Assembly (NCBI GenBank): GCA_020205615.1
Contig: CM035171.1
Span: 6,685,601 to 6,749,600, forward strand
DNA from: Panax quinquefolius
Lineage: Eukaryota; Streptophyta; Magnoliopsida; Apiales; Araliaceae
DNA: 64,000 nucleotides
Direction: 5' to 3'
The notes beneath the pieces were generated by a model, which was not told the DNA's origin, searched no databases, and saw only the letters and a program-made list of their open reading frames with translations. Positions 30,950 through 44,114 of this stretch are shown here, piece after piece (the first letter of the stretch is position 1; each line of letters opens with the position of its first letter). A program made the position numbers and the translations under genes.

Positions 30950-33726
30950 GTGACGCCCCAAAATAGGTATACACAACACCCATTCTCGAGTCGCCAAATA
31001 CATGGTACAAGAAGCAACTACAACTTCAATAATACAAATGTCGTGTGAAATACGACAATATATATTGTGAGTTTAAATACAAATATTATCTTCTGTATAA
31101 TATCTATACTCAAATAAATCCTCATCACATTTATTGATACATTATTTTACAAAATGGTGAGGACTACTAAACAACTCTCTCTAACCTTCATTCCATACCC
31201 CGACTAAGTACTCGCTACATTCTCGCCTCCCGAGAAGAAAAATGGAACAACAAGGAAAAGGGTGAGCTCAACTAGCTCAAGAAAGAATATTATGACTAAG
31301 ATAATATACAACAAATTATCGTTAGTCTTGACGAGGGAAAAATTTGATAGAATACAATAGACAACAAGTTTCGGATCAATATTACATTGAAATAATAATT
31401 CATAGAAGAGTTACGTAGAGAATGAAATCTACTATAATCTATGAATTTAACAAATCCATCATCAATATTTTATCCTCAGAACATCAATCAATATTCATCT
31501 CAAATCAAATATTCATCTTTACACTACTGAGCCAAAGATATTCATCAATCGGTCCACATTTCATCTCAACACTGCTCATCTTTGCACTAAAGGCCAAAGA
31601 TATTCATCAATCGGTCATGTTCATCTCAACACTGCTCATCTTTTTGCACTACAGCCAAAGATATTCTTCAAATCATTCATCTTTGCACTTCAAAAGCCAA
31701 AGATATTCTTCAAAATCATTCATCTTTGCACTACAGCCAAAGATATTCAATAATATCATCATTTAAGACCGAGGATGATGAAAAATATTTTTAAAGAACG
31801 AATCCAAAGAAACAAAATGACAAGGATTAAGGATTCGTACTTTGTTTTATCCATGTCCAACAATACCTCAAAGATAATCATAGTGGTGTAAAATTCAAGA
31901 ATGATCAAAACATGGATACAATCAAAGCTAGTATCCAAAATAGATATTTTGACGAAAAGAAGAAATTTTATTTTTCGATGAATAGTGCCATATATCGTGA
32001 ATAGTGCAGATATCGTGAATAGTCTTGTATCGTGAATAGTAACTCAGACACCAAAAAGATAGAAATTCCACAAAAAACATTTTCACGCTTCAATGAATAG
32101 TACTCGTGAATAAGAACTCGTGAATAGTAAATCATGAATAGTAACTCGTGAATAAGTAACTCATGAATAGTAACCCCAGACATGAAAAAGTTCTAAATTT
32201 GATAAAAACTTCAGATCAACATTTCAAAGATAATGATATTGAAGAAATAATATCATTACGAAAAAAATAATATCCCTTACCTCAAAGAATCGATTTTTCG
32301 GAAGGAAAGGTCTCAAGTGATCTTTGAATGAAACTTGTCTTGAACAACAACTCTCAAAGTATCTAAATACTCACAAAATACGCTCAATAATATAGAGAGA
32401 AAAGAGAAAACTTTGTTTACGGTGTGATTTTCAATTCTAACTTAGCCCTCTCATTTATAGGAAAATGTTAGCCCTTACCAAGGCAGACTTCGACTTGACT
32501 TTCACACGATGGCTTTACTCGCTACTATTGCCACCCACCACATTTGAAATAAAATTCAGCACATTTCTTCACCAACCACAAGTGGGGCCCACTCAATTCT
32601 AGAATTTTCCACCAAAATCAATTATAAACCTAATTTAAGAATCGACACCTCTTAAAATTCATAACAAATCATTCGTACATTTTTAATTGGTTCAAAATTT
32701 GTGGACATATACTCAACTTATGTATGTATAACATACCCAAAAATTACCACAATCCAACGGTCGGATTAAAAATTATAACCCCATGATATATCTCAAAACC
32801 CACGATTTGATTTTTAACACCTCCAATCCGATAAAATCTTGATAAAACACCTCAACATTAATTCCTTCATTAATAACCACATAAATAAATCCATCATTTA
32901 TATTCATATAAAATAAATATTTCCTTATCATATGAATCAATAATTAATTATTCACAAATAATATTACGAATCACATTTATGATGACCAGTCGCATTCCCG
33001 GAAAGCAGGGCTTTCAGATAAGATTTCTCCTTCTTGGCCGTGATTAGGTGACCAAACCTCTCCTTGAAGCAGAACTTTCTAGACATTGCCAATAATGTTA
33101 TCTAATAATATTATTCAAATAATATGAATTATTGATCCGATAATGGGAAATCTTGTGCGATGACAATTATTGAAACAATAATAATATAAAATATCAACGC
33201 AAAATTATTGAATCAATAAAATAAAATATTGAATAATAACTCTTGTGAAAATTATTGAGTAGTGCCATCTTACGTGCGAATCAATAATTCAACAATCTTG
33301 TGTCAATACTGGTAATCTCTTATGCAACCACGCCATTCATCAGTATTTTAACCAATTGGTATTCCAACGATCTTAATTGATAATAACTACGCCAGTTATT
33401 TATAACCACCCAAACTTTGTGCGTTTTCCTCATCCAATCGCTTTCCGTTATGGGGCCCACACATGGTCTTTGCCACTGGTCAGCATTTAATATTCCCAAG
33501 ACGCATGCGAATATTCCACGACCAAACGAATATTCTCACAAAGATCTAATATTCCACGACCAAACGAATATTCCCCAAATAAAAATGAATATTTTATAAC
33601 CACTTGCTTATTTTGAAATATTTGCATATTTAACCCTTAACTATCCACATTAATCAAATCAACCCTTACTATTTCAAAATAATAAATAAAGGAAATTCCT
33701 TTTTTTTAAAAAATTTCGGTCTTACA
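30950..33726 (-). mobile_element. GyA-1 5' LTR (2777 bp)
   Basis: It is the partner of 24130-26898. It ends TTTCGGTCTTACA next to TSD TATAT. The hairpin array is 31505-31750, the GAATAGT patch 31975-32180 and TATA 32449-32461 (minus, CTATAAATGAGAGG). Its start faces the start of the GyA-2 5' LTR across 998 bp. Confidence 0.9.
31505..31750. repeat. Hairpin array ATCTTTG...CAAAGAT, GyA-1 5' LTR
   Basis: Five units have the same core as at 24690-24935. One unit carries an insertion (CTTCAAAAGCC), and loop bases vary while the stem words stay. Confidence 0.8.
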
Positions 33727-34724
33727 TATATATAGTATAGCATATGCATATAGAATCTTATATTCTACCCGATTGATTATGGACTTTTATTCTAGTTTGG
33801 TTCACTAGAGCCACCAAGTGAACCAAAAAGGTCAAACCTAGGGGTGCAAAAATAATATTTAAATATAACTATTAAATTTAAACCCGGGCTCCATTACAAA
33901 CGGTCTTCAAGTCATTCTTCGCCTTGATCTCCAATTTTATTTTATTTTTTAAAATTAATTCTAACTATTCCTATTACAAAACTATTTAAAATAAATAGAA
34001 ACCTTGATCGTGATCGAGGGAAGTGCATAGGAGGAGATAGAATTTACATTAAGAAAAAAAAATTAGAGAAAGCGAGTATGTTGACCCCAATTTAATTTAA
34101 AAAACCATACATTCACGCATCCAACTAAAATAAAATCCAATCATATTGGTCAATAGTCCATAATCAATCCCATTTATTATCATACACATCACCATATGCA
34201 TCAATAAATAACATTCATCTTATGAATAATAAACATTTAATATATATATTGATATCATTTAATGGGCAAATTTAGTTAGAATAAAATCTAATTTTGAATT
34301 AAAATAAACTCTTTTATTTTAATCCAAATTTAAATCAAAATAAAACTATTTTATTTTAATTTATCCAATTTTGAATAAAATAAACTATTTTATTTTAATC
34401 AAAATCTTTAATCAAAATAAACTCCTTTATTTTAATTAATTATGGAATCCAATTCCATGTAAAAAAAATCTTTAATTAAAATAAACTCTTTTATTTTAAT
34501 TAATTATAGAAATCCAATTCCATGTAAAAAAATCTTTTATTAAAGGAAACACGGATATTCTTTCCTATTCACAAATAAACTCCTTTTATTTTGAATAATA
34601 TGAAATCTTATTTCATATTTAAATAAACTCCTTTATTTAAGGAAACATGGATTCACTTTCCTATTCACAAATAAACTCTTTTATTTTGAATAATATGAAA
34701 TCTAATTTCATATCAAAATAAACT
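33727..34724 (-). other. Cop-1 leader, part 2
   Basis: No gene. It matches Cop-2 at 51560-52590 in inverse orientation, with many AAATAAACTCCTTTTATT-like repeats at 34280-34720. The last five bases AAACT (34720-34724) form the left target duplication of GyA-2. Confidence 0.8.
34280..34720. repeat. Degenerate AAATAAACTCTTTTATTTT repeats in Cop leader
   Basis: Units of 35-60 bp containing AAAATAAACTCYTTTATTTT alternate with CCAATTCCATG or TCATATT words. The same patch lies in Cop-2 at 51590-52110 and continues in Cop-1 beyond GyA-2 at 62622-62900. Confidence 0.7.
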
Positions 34725-35634
34725 TATAAGACCAAAAATTTTTAAATAAAAGGAATTTCCTTTATTTATTATTTTAAAATAGTAAGGGTTGATTTGATTA
34801 ATGTGGATAGTTAAGGGTTAAATCACGCAAATATTTCAAAATAAGCAGTGGTTATAAAATATTCATTATCGTCGGGAATATTAGTTTTGGTCGTGGAATA
34901 TTAAATGCTTTGTCGGGAGAATATTAAATGCGATGGCGCCGTGTGTGGCCCCATAACTAAAAGCGATTGGATGAAAAAACGACAAATATAAGTTGTTTTT
35001 AAATAACGGCGTAGTTATTCTGCAGATTATCTCTTGTTGGAATACCCGGTGGTTAAAACACACTAATCTGGCGTTGTTGAGCGACCAAGCAGCGGTATTG
35101 CACCAATTATTGATTCTTACGTAAGAAGGCCTTTACTCGATAATGGTTACGATAATTCTTTATTCGATATTTTATTGAGTTAATAATTGTTGCGTTGATA
35201 TTTTATATTCTTTGTTGTTTCAATAATTGTCATTACGATTTTTCATTATCGAAGCAATAATTCATATTATCTGAATAATATTAATAGATAACATTATTGG
35301 CAATGTCTAGAAAGTTTTGTCTAAGGAGAGGTTTGGTCACCTAATTGCTTGCAAGAAGAAGAAATTCTTATTGAAAGCCCCTCTTCCGGAACCTCACAGT
35401 TGTCAATATTGTGATTACGTAATATTATTTGTGAATAATTAATTATTGATTTATATGATGAGGAAAATATTGATTTTATGTGGATATAGATGGAGAAAAT
35501 TTTAAAAACAATTGTTGAAAATTAATATTTTATCTTTTACGATAAAATAATTCATTTAAATATATTATTTTAATAATATATTAACGGTGATATTTTTACA
35601 ACGAATGTGGGATATATGAGTATCGAGGAGGAAG
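34725..35634 (+). mobile_element. GyA-2 5' LTR, first part
   Basis: It starts TATAAGACCAAAAATTTTTA, where the 3' LTR has TGTAAGACCCC; the terminal TG is changed to TA. It matches 59876-60794 up to GAGGAGGAAG, where GyB-3 enters. Confidence 0.9.
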
Positions 35635-38047
35635 TGTAACGCCCCAAAATTAGGTATATGTCACCCATCTTGGTCGCCACTTACATGGTACATAAATTCA
35701 AATACAACTTACTAATATAACTATCGTATGCAATCTGACATAAATCGTGAGTTTGAATACAAATATTGTCTACTAGATATTATACAACCTCAAAAGGAGT
35801 CCTCATTACAACTATTATCACACTATTTCACGAATAGTGAGGACTACTAATCTTATCCTCTGGACCATTACTTCGCTTCCCGACTGTCGTCCGGTATGTT
35901 CTCATTTCAAAGAATAACGGTGAAAGAAAAGGGTGAGCTCAACTAGCCCGAAGAAGAAATATTATGACTAAGATAATGCGAATAAATTATCATTAGCCTT
36001 GTGATGTTAAACCGATAAAATACAATAGACAACCGGTTTAAGCTGCGGTGAAATAAGCAATCCATTAAAAGAGTCAAGTAGAGAATAAAGTCTACTATCT
36101 TTTAGGTTTTAAAAGGTTTTCATCAATTTTTTATCATTTGAGACTCACAATAAATAAACCACCACATCTAATCATCCTCGTACCACGGTCAAGGATTTTC
36201 ATCAAATTATCAATGGTCATGACTATATCTTATCATCACCACGGTCATAATCATACCAAAAAATCCCATCATCGCATTATAGGCCATCGAGGACTTTTGT
36301 CACATCATTTATATCAAGTCATGATTATCTTAGAATGATCCTCGGTCATAATCATACTAAGTTCATCTATGCGTAAGCGAAGATAACATAATATAACATG
36401 AGGATGATGACAATGACATAATAATTCAATAAAACAAGTTCAAGAATTATTTAATCCATGAATTATTAACGTCCATATTGTCGACATGATCTTTGTTTAC
36501 GTGAGTAAAATTCAAGAATGATCGGAAGAATATTTCCATGAAGAGATCTTTGGATGAAACGCAAATATCGAGGATATTCTACTAATTTCATGGAGTATAG
36601 AAGTCAAAGTTTTAACCAACCCGGGTATAATAAAGAATGGAATAACAAAAGAAATCACCATGCATGCGGTATTTAGCATGAGCAAGGTTATTCCAACGTA
36701 ATAATAATAACGGAACCGAATTCGTGAAATTCACACCGACGGGATGTTCAACAGAATAATAAAGATGGAACCGGATCCGGTGTAAAAAACACAGATAGGA
36801 TATTCCAACGAGAATGATAAAGAACGGAACGGTCAGGTGTAAACACACATGCAGGATGTTCGATAGAATAATAATAAAAAGCGGAACCGGGTCTGGTGTA
36901 AAACACACACGATGGGATGTTCCGGAATAATAATAGAAGAATGTCACCAAGTATAGGGTAAACCATGTATCTGAGTTATTCCAATGTAATAATAAGCAAT
37001 GGAATAACATAAGGATTTCACCAAGTATAGGGTATGCTGCCAGCGTATCACGAGTTATGTATAGGGTATGCCACTTTTACGAGTTATTCAAATGTAATGA
37101 TAATGAATGGAATAATGAAGTTCTCTTCAAGAAGAAAGAATAACACCCTTACTAGTAAAAAAACCTGAATATAGAAGTAGTGAAGTAGCGAATATACTTC
37201 TTCTTTCTATAATTTTCTCTCTATAGCTTCTCTCTATAATTTCTCTCTAGAGTTTCAATGAATTAAATAAGAAAATAATGAAGGAATGAGCTTTCATTTA
37301 TAGGAAAATGGAATGCATAAGAAACTAATCCATGAGCGGTCCAGATTGATTTACTTTAATCGACGGTCCATATTTAAAGAAAAAATCTTTTAAATAAAAT
37401 ATAATATATTCTATTTATATAAAAATATTTTTTACTATGCAAACACTATATCAATACTATGCAAAATACTATATGCAAATACTATGCAACACTATGCATA
37501 ATAAAATATAATATATATTCTATTTATAGAATAACTTTAATAAAGTATTCTATTTTATATAAAAGATGTTTCGCTTTTATTACGTTAATAATACTGAATA
37601 AAACAAAACGTCATTATCGCTATAATAATTCATATTATTAATCGTGATAATGGAATCAAACCGAGTGACTTCTCACATAGGCATCGATAATCAATACCGT
37701 GTCTTACTACGCAACCACACGTTCTTCTCGTATTTTTTTACTACCGAGTAGTTCAACAATATCAACGGTAAAACTTCCGTAGTTATTTTAATAAAATATT
37801 TTTGTCGTTTTCTCAATCCGACAATAATTACATTATTAGGGGTCCACCAATGATTGAGCCGTTGTCACGAATATTCCTGCTAAACCGAATATTCCCAGAG
37901 CCAATCGAATATAATATAACCACTTGCATACTTTGCAAAATTTATAAATACTACCCACAACTATAATATTATCTTAAATTCACACCATAATATTAAAAAT
38001 TATTTCAACAAAATTTAAATCTTTATTGATAAAATCTGGGTCTCACA
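35635..38047 (-). mobile_element. GyB-3 3' LTR
   Basis: It starts TGTAACGCCCC and ends CTGGGTCTCACA. TATA is at 37293-37304 (minus, CTATAAATGAAAG) and the ACTATGCAAA array at 37433-37500. Compared with its partner, differences concentrate at CG-containing words. Confidence 0.9.
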
Positions 38048-38066
38048 ATCTCCCTCCTTATGGAAT
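38048..38066 (-). other. Polypurine tract of GyB-3
   Basis: The minus strand reads CCATAAGGAGGGAGAT abutting the LTR start TGTGAGACC. Confidence 0.8.
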
Positions 38067-38389
38067 TTAAGCCCTCGAAATTAGAATACGATACACTGGT
38101 ATGATAAAGAGGTGAGGTACCTTGAATACCTTTATCGTTAAAATATTAAATTCATCTTCGCAATCCGCCAAAGATATTCATTAACAATTCATCTTTTGCA
38201 CTACAGGCCAAAGATATACAATCAAAACCAATAATCTTTGAGACTCGACTTAATAGTATCAACCATGAATTATCCATGCACTTCTTGGCTAAGGATATTC
38301 GTGTTTTCAATTCTGATCATGATTATACCGAATAATCCGTGGTCATAATCATACCAAGTCTATCAATGCACTACTGACGAAGATGACTT

Positions 38390-39200
38390 TTACCACATCA
38401 ATGAATTAATATTTCATTCTTTGAGACTCATTTCAATAATTAATCCATATCATCGAATCATCCACGCTTCTACGGGCGAGGATATTCATTAGTATCACGA
38501 CCACAATTTATCCATGCACTACGGCCAAAGATAATCGTGTATTCATTAGTATCACGACCACAAATTATCCATGCACTACGGCTAAAGATAATTGTGTTTT
38601 CAATTACGGTTATGATTATACCGAATGATCTCTGGTCATAATCATACCAAGTCCATCTATGCACGTAAGCCACAGATTACTTTGAACACATCCATGAATT
38701 AATATTTCATTGCTGAGACTCAGCTCAATAATTAATCCACATCGTCTAATCATCCCCGCACTACAAAGCAAGGATATTCATTAGTATCACGACCACAAAT
38801 TATCCATGCACTACTGGCGAAGATAATTGTGTTTTCAATTACTGGTTATGATTATACCGAATGATCCTGGTCATAATCATACCAAGTCCATCTATGCATC
38901 GTAAGCCATGATGACTTTGAACACATCCATGAATTAATATTTCATTCTTTGAGACTCATTTCAATAATTAATCCACATCGTCAATCATCCCCGCACTACA
39001 AAAGGATATTCATTAGTATCACGACCACAAATTATCCATGCACTACTACCGAAGATAATTGTGTTTTCATTAATATCACGACCACAAATTATCCATGCAC
39101 TACGGCTAAAGATAATTGTGTTTTCAATTACTGATTATGATTATCTTAACAATCCACGGTCATAATCATACCAAGTCCATCTATGCACTACAGAATACGA
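38390..39200. repeat. Higher-order repeat with five 58-bp-type units (GyB-3)
   Basis: Three blocks of about 240-290 bp begin at about 38395, 38685 and 38925 with ACATCAATGAATTAATATTTC-like text. Each holds one or two 58-bp-type units (38495, 38552; 38790; 39022, 39080) and, in each block, a GGTTATGATTAT/GGTCATAATCAT hairpin. So here the hairpin and short unit were amplified together, unlike the simple arrays of GyB-1 and GyB-2. Confidence 0.8.
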
Positions 39201-39204
39201 GATG

Positions 39205-40745
39205 ACTTTCAACATAATATAAGCATGATGATAATGATATAAAGAATCAATCAAATGAGATAAAGGATAAATATTAAACATTTATAATATAATTTATCCG
39301 AGATTCAAGAATATCCCCATGTTATCAATCACTTAATAATCTCATAATCTAATATCATTAATATTATACCAATATTTTAATCACTTCTTAAATTTATAAA
39401 CAATTTATCTCAATTATTTACGCTTTACCATATAATGCATTTAATCATTCAAAATGTCATACTCATAAAATATCATCACCAATTATCAAATCCTCATCAA
39501 AAATATGCATATACTCTATATATAGATTCTCAGCCATAAAATCCTATTTTCAACTTTGTTACTTCACATAACATATTTAACTCATATGTTCAGTAATTAA
39601 ACTATTTTCATGAAAAATACCAAATCAGCCCCAAAAATATTTCTTTTCTGGGATTTAGCATAATATAGTCCCATAATGAAAATATATTTTTCTCGAATTT
39701 TTAAAATTCATTTACTATATTTTAAAAATCAATTTCTAATTAATTCCTTAAGAAATTAGCTACCTCAAGTTTAACTCCAAAATTCCCAAATCTTGGCAGG
39801 ACCTTACACATGTTAACGTGAGCTTCTAGTTTAAATTTCATGGTCATCGGAGTTATAGAACTCCTAGGTTATAGCGTTTTTTGTCGGAAAAACCTAAATA
39901 TTGAAATAGTCATAACTTGCTCATTTTAAGTCAGAATGAGCTCATTTTTGGACAGGAGGTACTTTATACCATATACTTTCATGTCCCAAAAGGCCAAAAT
40001 TTTTCTCATAATTTAAGTGGCCGAAACAGCCTCTCTAAAATCATGGCGTAAGCTTTTTCGGTTTTTGCAGCTTTGCACTCCTTTGCTAAAATCAGTCCAC
40101 ACAAAAATCTACAACACCTTTTCCAGTAATTCCACTTGGATTAGTTAGGTAACTCATAGATCTAACTCTAGGACTTGACCACATTCAAAAATTCAAAATA
40201 TAATAGGAGATATGGTCAATTGAATTTCATGTTACGTTTTTCACTAAAATCGATTTTCAACTCTTTGTGATTTCTAAGAAACTTTCATGTTTTCACATAC
40301 TAACCAACATAACTCATCATAAAACTTACTAATACTTCATATACCCATGATTTTTATTAGTTCTATACTTTTATTATGACTTTCATCATAATCCACGTAA
40401 ATGATCCTTTTAGTTGAAGAAATATTTGAGGGTTTAAGAAATGGGTTTTGTCTTTGGGGTCAATACAAAATTCGATTTCACGCTCTAGGTAGGCTAGAAA
40501 GTCTTCAAGAATACGCCAAGAAATTTATTAATGATAGAAATATCATTCAAAATCATACTCTCGTCCCAAGACTTGGATAAGACGTCACATTAATACCAAT
40601 GATGACTTCTATCCCTTAACTTTGGATAAAGACCTCACAATGATACCTATTAACTTGCCATCTTCATCACGACGTCGCCTCTGAAAGTCCGGCTTCGGTG
40701 CATTCCACACAAGGAAGTCAACAACGAAAGGATCGGGGCTCTTTA
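39205..40745 (-). other. Conserved noncoding block (GyB-3)
   Basis: It is collinear with 2341-3850 and 16240-17790. No gene seen. Confidence 0.6.
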
Positions 40746-40759
40746 CTTATAAATTGATA

Positions 40760-41150
40760 TAACGTTGATTAACTTTAGGATTTGGTTACTTTGAATTAGA
40801 TAACAGTTTGGTTAGGAATATGAAAGCTAACAACCTTACAAAAAGAATAACGAGTAGTTAATCAATTATTTTCAAAAATTACCTCAAAGGCAAGTATTTT
40901 CAAGAGATAAGATCGACGAAGTAACGTGAAAGTGTTTATTTGAAACAACAAGATTAATAAACGATGGAGGTAACGAAGGTTTCTCCCAACGAAGTTTCAA
41001 TAGATAAATCAAAGTCTAATTTCTTGAGTCAAATTTAAACGTTGAACGCAAGCAAGAGAGATAAAAGAATGGGTAGAGAACCAGATCTAATAAGGTATAG
41101 ACTTCATGAGAATTTATAATTAACTAACCTGTGCTAACTTCGTTCGGGTT
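40760..41150 (-). pseudogene. Protease remnant (GyB-3)
   Basis: At 41095-41040 (minus) the text reads VYTLLDL and then shifts by one base, so TGSTHSF follows out of frame; the catalytic Asp codon is retained. The C-terminal ILGxDWL segment near 40870 is heavily damaged. Upstream lies the gag remnant. Confidence 0.55.
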
Positions 41151-41213
41151 ACCCACTTTTCGAGAAGTCACGAAAAACGCCTTCCTGAAACCACCAATTT
41201 TGTTTTGTCCGTA

Positions 41214-41504
41214 TCACATTTTGGTGCCACTATCCCATCGGACTGGACTTGACTTCACTATCTGATAAAATCGAGCTAAATGACCTTCTTTCTTGAAATT
41301 TCCACTTCTATTATCTTTATCGTGATTACCACCGAAGTGGTTACCATTCTTGGCATGATAATTTCTCCCACGATGGTCATCATTGTTCGATGGTCGTAGA
41401 TACTGCGGTATGATTATTATCGTGTTGTTGGTCGTTACCTTTTGGTTGAGTGACTCATTATCGCGCTCCAATAACCGAGCCCTATTCACAACATCTAAAT
41501 ACAA
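41214..41504 (-). pseudogene. Gag nucleocapsid remnant (GyB-3)
   Basis: A 96-codon frame starts with MYLDVVNRARLLERDNESLN, which matches the end of the GyA capsid (VVNVAQLLEAR). It continues with an N/H/G-rich linker and a knuckle remnant (GNFKKEGHLARFY) that has lost its Cys residues. Most of the capsid is absent upstream: the PBS region follows within 160 bp. It is the clearest sign that GyB gag derives from a GyA-like gag. Confidence 0.6.
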
Positions 41505-41665
41505 ACACCGTCACAAAACAAGGGTTAATTAACATGCAACATATTATCACTATACTCGTATCGACCAATCAAATACCAAATAAACTTAGGTAGGTCATAC
41601 TAGCGAAGGAATTCCCGTCTCTCCCTCCTAGTACTATTCTCACATCTTAGCCAGGATCATATCCC

Positions 41666-41682
41666 TAAGCTCGATACCAACC
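41666..41682 (-). other. Primer binding site of GyB-3
   Basis: The minus strand reads GGTTGGTATCGAGCTTAGGG, beside the LTR end GGGGGCGCCAC. Confidence 0.75.
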
Positions 41683-44114
41683 GTGGCGCCCCCAAATTAG
41701 GTATATGTCACCCATCTTGGGTCGCCACTTACATGGTACATAAATTCAAATACAACTTACTAATATAACTATAGTATACAATCTGACATAAATCGTGAGT
41801 TTGAATACAAATATTGTCTACTAGATATTATACAACCTCAAAAGGAGTCCTCATTACAACTATTATCACACTATTTCACGTAATAGTGAGGACTACTAAT
41901 GCTATCCTCTGGACCATTACTTCGTTTCCCAGGCTAAATCAGTAGCTATGTTCTCATTTCACGAAGAGAACGGTGAAAGAAAGGGTGAGCTCAACTAGCC
42001 CAAAGAAGAAATATTATGACTAAGATAATGCGAATAAATTATCATTAGCCTTGAACAAAGTGTTAAACCGATAAAATACAATAGACAACCGGTTTAAGCT
42101 GCGGTGAATAAGCAATCCATTAAAAGAGTCAAGTAGAGAATAAAGTCTACTATCTTTTAGGTTTTAAAAGGTTTTCATCAATTTTTTATCGTGAGACTCG
42201 ACTTAATAAATAAACCACCACATCTAATCATCCCCGTACCTGCGGTCAAGGATTTTCATCAAATTATCAATGGTCATGACTATCTTAGAATCACCCCAGT
42301 CATCATAATCATACCAAAAAGCGTCCATCAACGCATTATAGGCCACTTCGAGGACTTTTGTCACATCATTTATATCAAGTCGTGATTATACTAGAATGAT
42401 CCTCAGTCATAATCATACTAAGTTCATCTATGCACGTAAGCCAAAGATAACATAATATAACATGAGGATGATGACAATGACATAATAATTCAATAAAACA
42501 AGTTCAAGAATTATTTAATCCATGAATTATTAACGTCCATATTGTCAACATGATCTTTGTTTCAGAGAGTAAAATTCAAGAATGATCGGAAGAATATTTC
42601 CATGAAGAGATCTTTGGATGAAACGCAAAATATCAAGGATATTCTACTAATTTCATGGAGTATAGAAGTCAAAGTTTTAACCAACCGGGTATAATAAAGA
42701 ATGGAATAACAAAAGAAATCACCATGCATGCGGTATTAGCGCCAAACGAGTTATTCCAACAGAATAATAATAACGGAACCAAGTCGGTGAAATTCACACC
42801 GGCGGTGATGTTCCAAGAGAATAATAAAGATGGAACCCGGATCCGGTGTAAAACACACGAGATAGGATATTCAATGTAATGATAAAGATTTTAACCGGTC
42901 CGGTGTAAAACACACGCATGTGATGTTCCAATAGAATAATAAAAAGCGGAACCGTGTCCGGTGTAAAACACATGAGCGTGATGTTCCAACAGTAATAATA
43001 GAAGAATGTCACCAAGTATAGGGTAAACCCATTATCTGAGTTATTCCAATGAGAATAATAAGCAATGGAATAACATAAGGATTTCACCAAGTATAGGGTA
43101 TCTGCCATTATCGAGTTATGTATAGGGTATGCCACTTTTACAAGAGTTATTCCAACGAATGATAATGAATGGAATAATGAAGTTCTCTTCAAGAAGAAAG
43201 AATAACACCCTTTACCGTAAAAGAACCTAATATAGAAGTAGTGAAGTAGCGAGAATACTCTTCTTCTTTCTATAATTTTCTCTCTATATAACTTCTCTCT
43301 ATAATTTCTCTCTCTAGAGTTTCAATGAATTCGTAAGAAAATAATGAAGGAATGAGCTTCATTTATAGGAAAATGGAATGCATAAGTAACTAATCCATGA
43401 ACGGTCCAGATTGATTTACTTTAATCGACGGACGTCCATATTTAAAGAAAAATCTTTTAAATAAAATATAATATATTCTATTTATATAAAAACATTTTAC
43501 TATGCAAACACTATGCAATACTATGCAAAACACTATGCAAAATACTATGCAATACTATGCATAATAAAATATAATATATTCTATTTATAGAATAACTTTA
43601 ATAAAGTATTCTATTTTATATAAAAAAGATGTTTACGCTTTTATTACGTTAATAATACTGAATAAAACAAAACGTCGTTATCGCTTATAATAATTCATAT
43701 TATTAATCGTGATAATGGAATCAAACCGAGTGACTTCTCACATAGGCAGTATCAATAATCAATACCGTGTGCTACTATTATGCAACCACACGACATTCGT
43801 ACTTTTACTACCGAGTAGTTCAACGATGATCAACGGTAAAACTTCCGCCGTTATTTTAATAAAATATTTTTTGTCGTTTTCTCGATCCGATAATAATTAC
43901 ATTGTGGGGTCCACCAATGATTGAGTAGTTATACGAATATTCCTCGCTAAACCGAATATTCCCCGACCAATCGAATATAATATAACCACTTGCATACTTT
44001 GCAAAATTTATAAATACTACCCACAACTATAATATTATCTTAAATTCACACCATAATATTAAAAAATTATTTCAACAAAATTTAAATCTTTATTGATAAA
44101 ATCTGGGTCTCACA
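41683..44114 (-). mobile_element. GyB-3 5' LTR
   Basis: It is the partner of 35635-38047. TATA (minus CCTATAAATGAAG) is at 43358-43369 and the ACTATGCAAA array at 43498-43563. It ends CTGGGTCTCACA next to the GyA-2 LTR text. Confidence 0.9.

Larger units (their letters stand above)
24130..33726 (-). mobile_element. GyA-1: Ty3/gypsy chromovirus-like element inside Cop-1
   Basis: The LTR pair is 24130-26898 and 30950-33726. Flanking TATAT at 24125-24129 and 33727-33731 is the target duplication. The internal region (4.05 kb) on the minus strand has PBS, gag with capsid and CCHC text, protease, a short RT/RNase H junction fragment, integrase and a chromodomain-like tail. Compared with GyA-2 it lacks the RT palm and most of RNase H, so it is internally deleted and non-autonomous. 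The two LTRs are close in sequence, which implies a fairly recent insertion. Confidence 0.9.
35635..44114 (-). mobile_element. GyB-3: non-autonomous element inside the GyA-2 5' LTR
   Basis: LTRs are 35635-38047 and 41683-44114, PPT 38048, PBS 41666. Flanking GAAG (35631-35634) and GAAG (44115-44118) is the visible target duplication, 4 bp or 5 with one lost base; the uninterrupted site reads GAGGAAGAGT in the 3' LTR near 60788. Internally it carries repeats, the noncoding block and degenerate protease and gag pieces, with no RT or integrase. It is the youngest-level GyB copy, since it sits in an element that itself sits in Cop-1. Confidence 0.92.
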
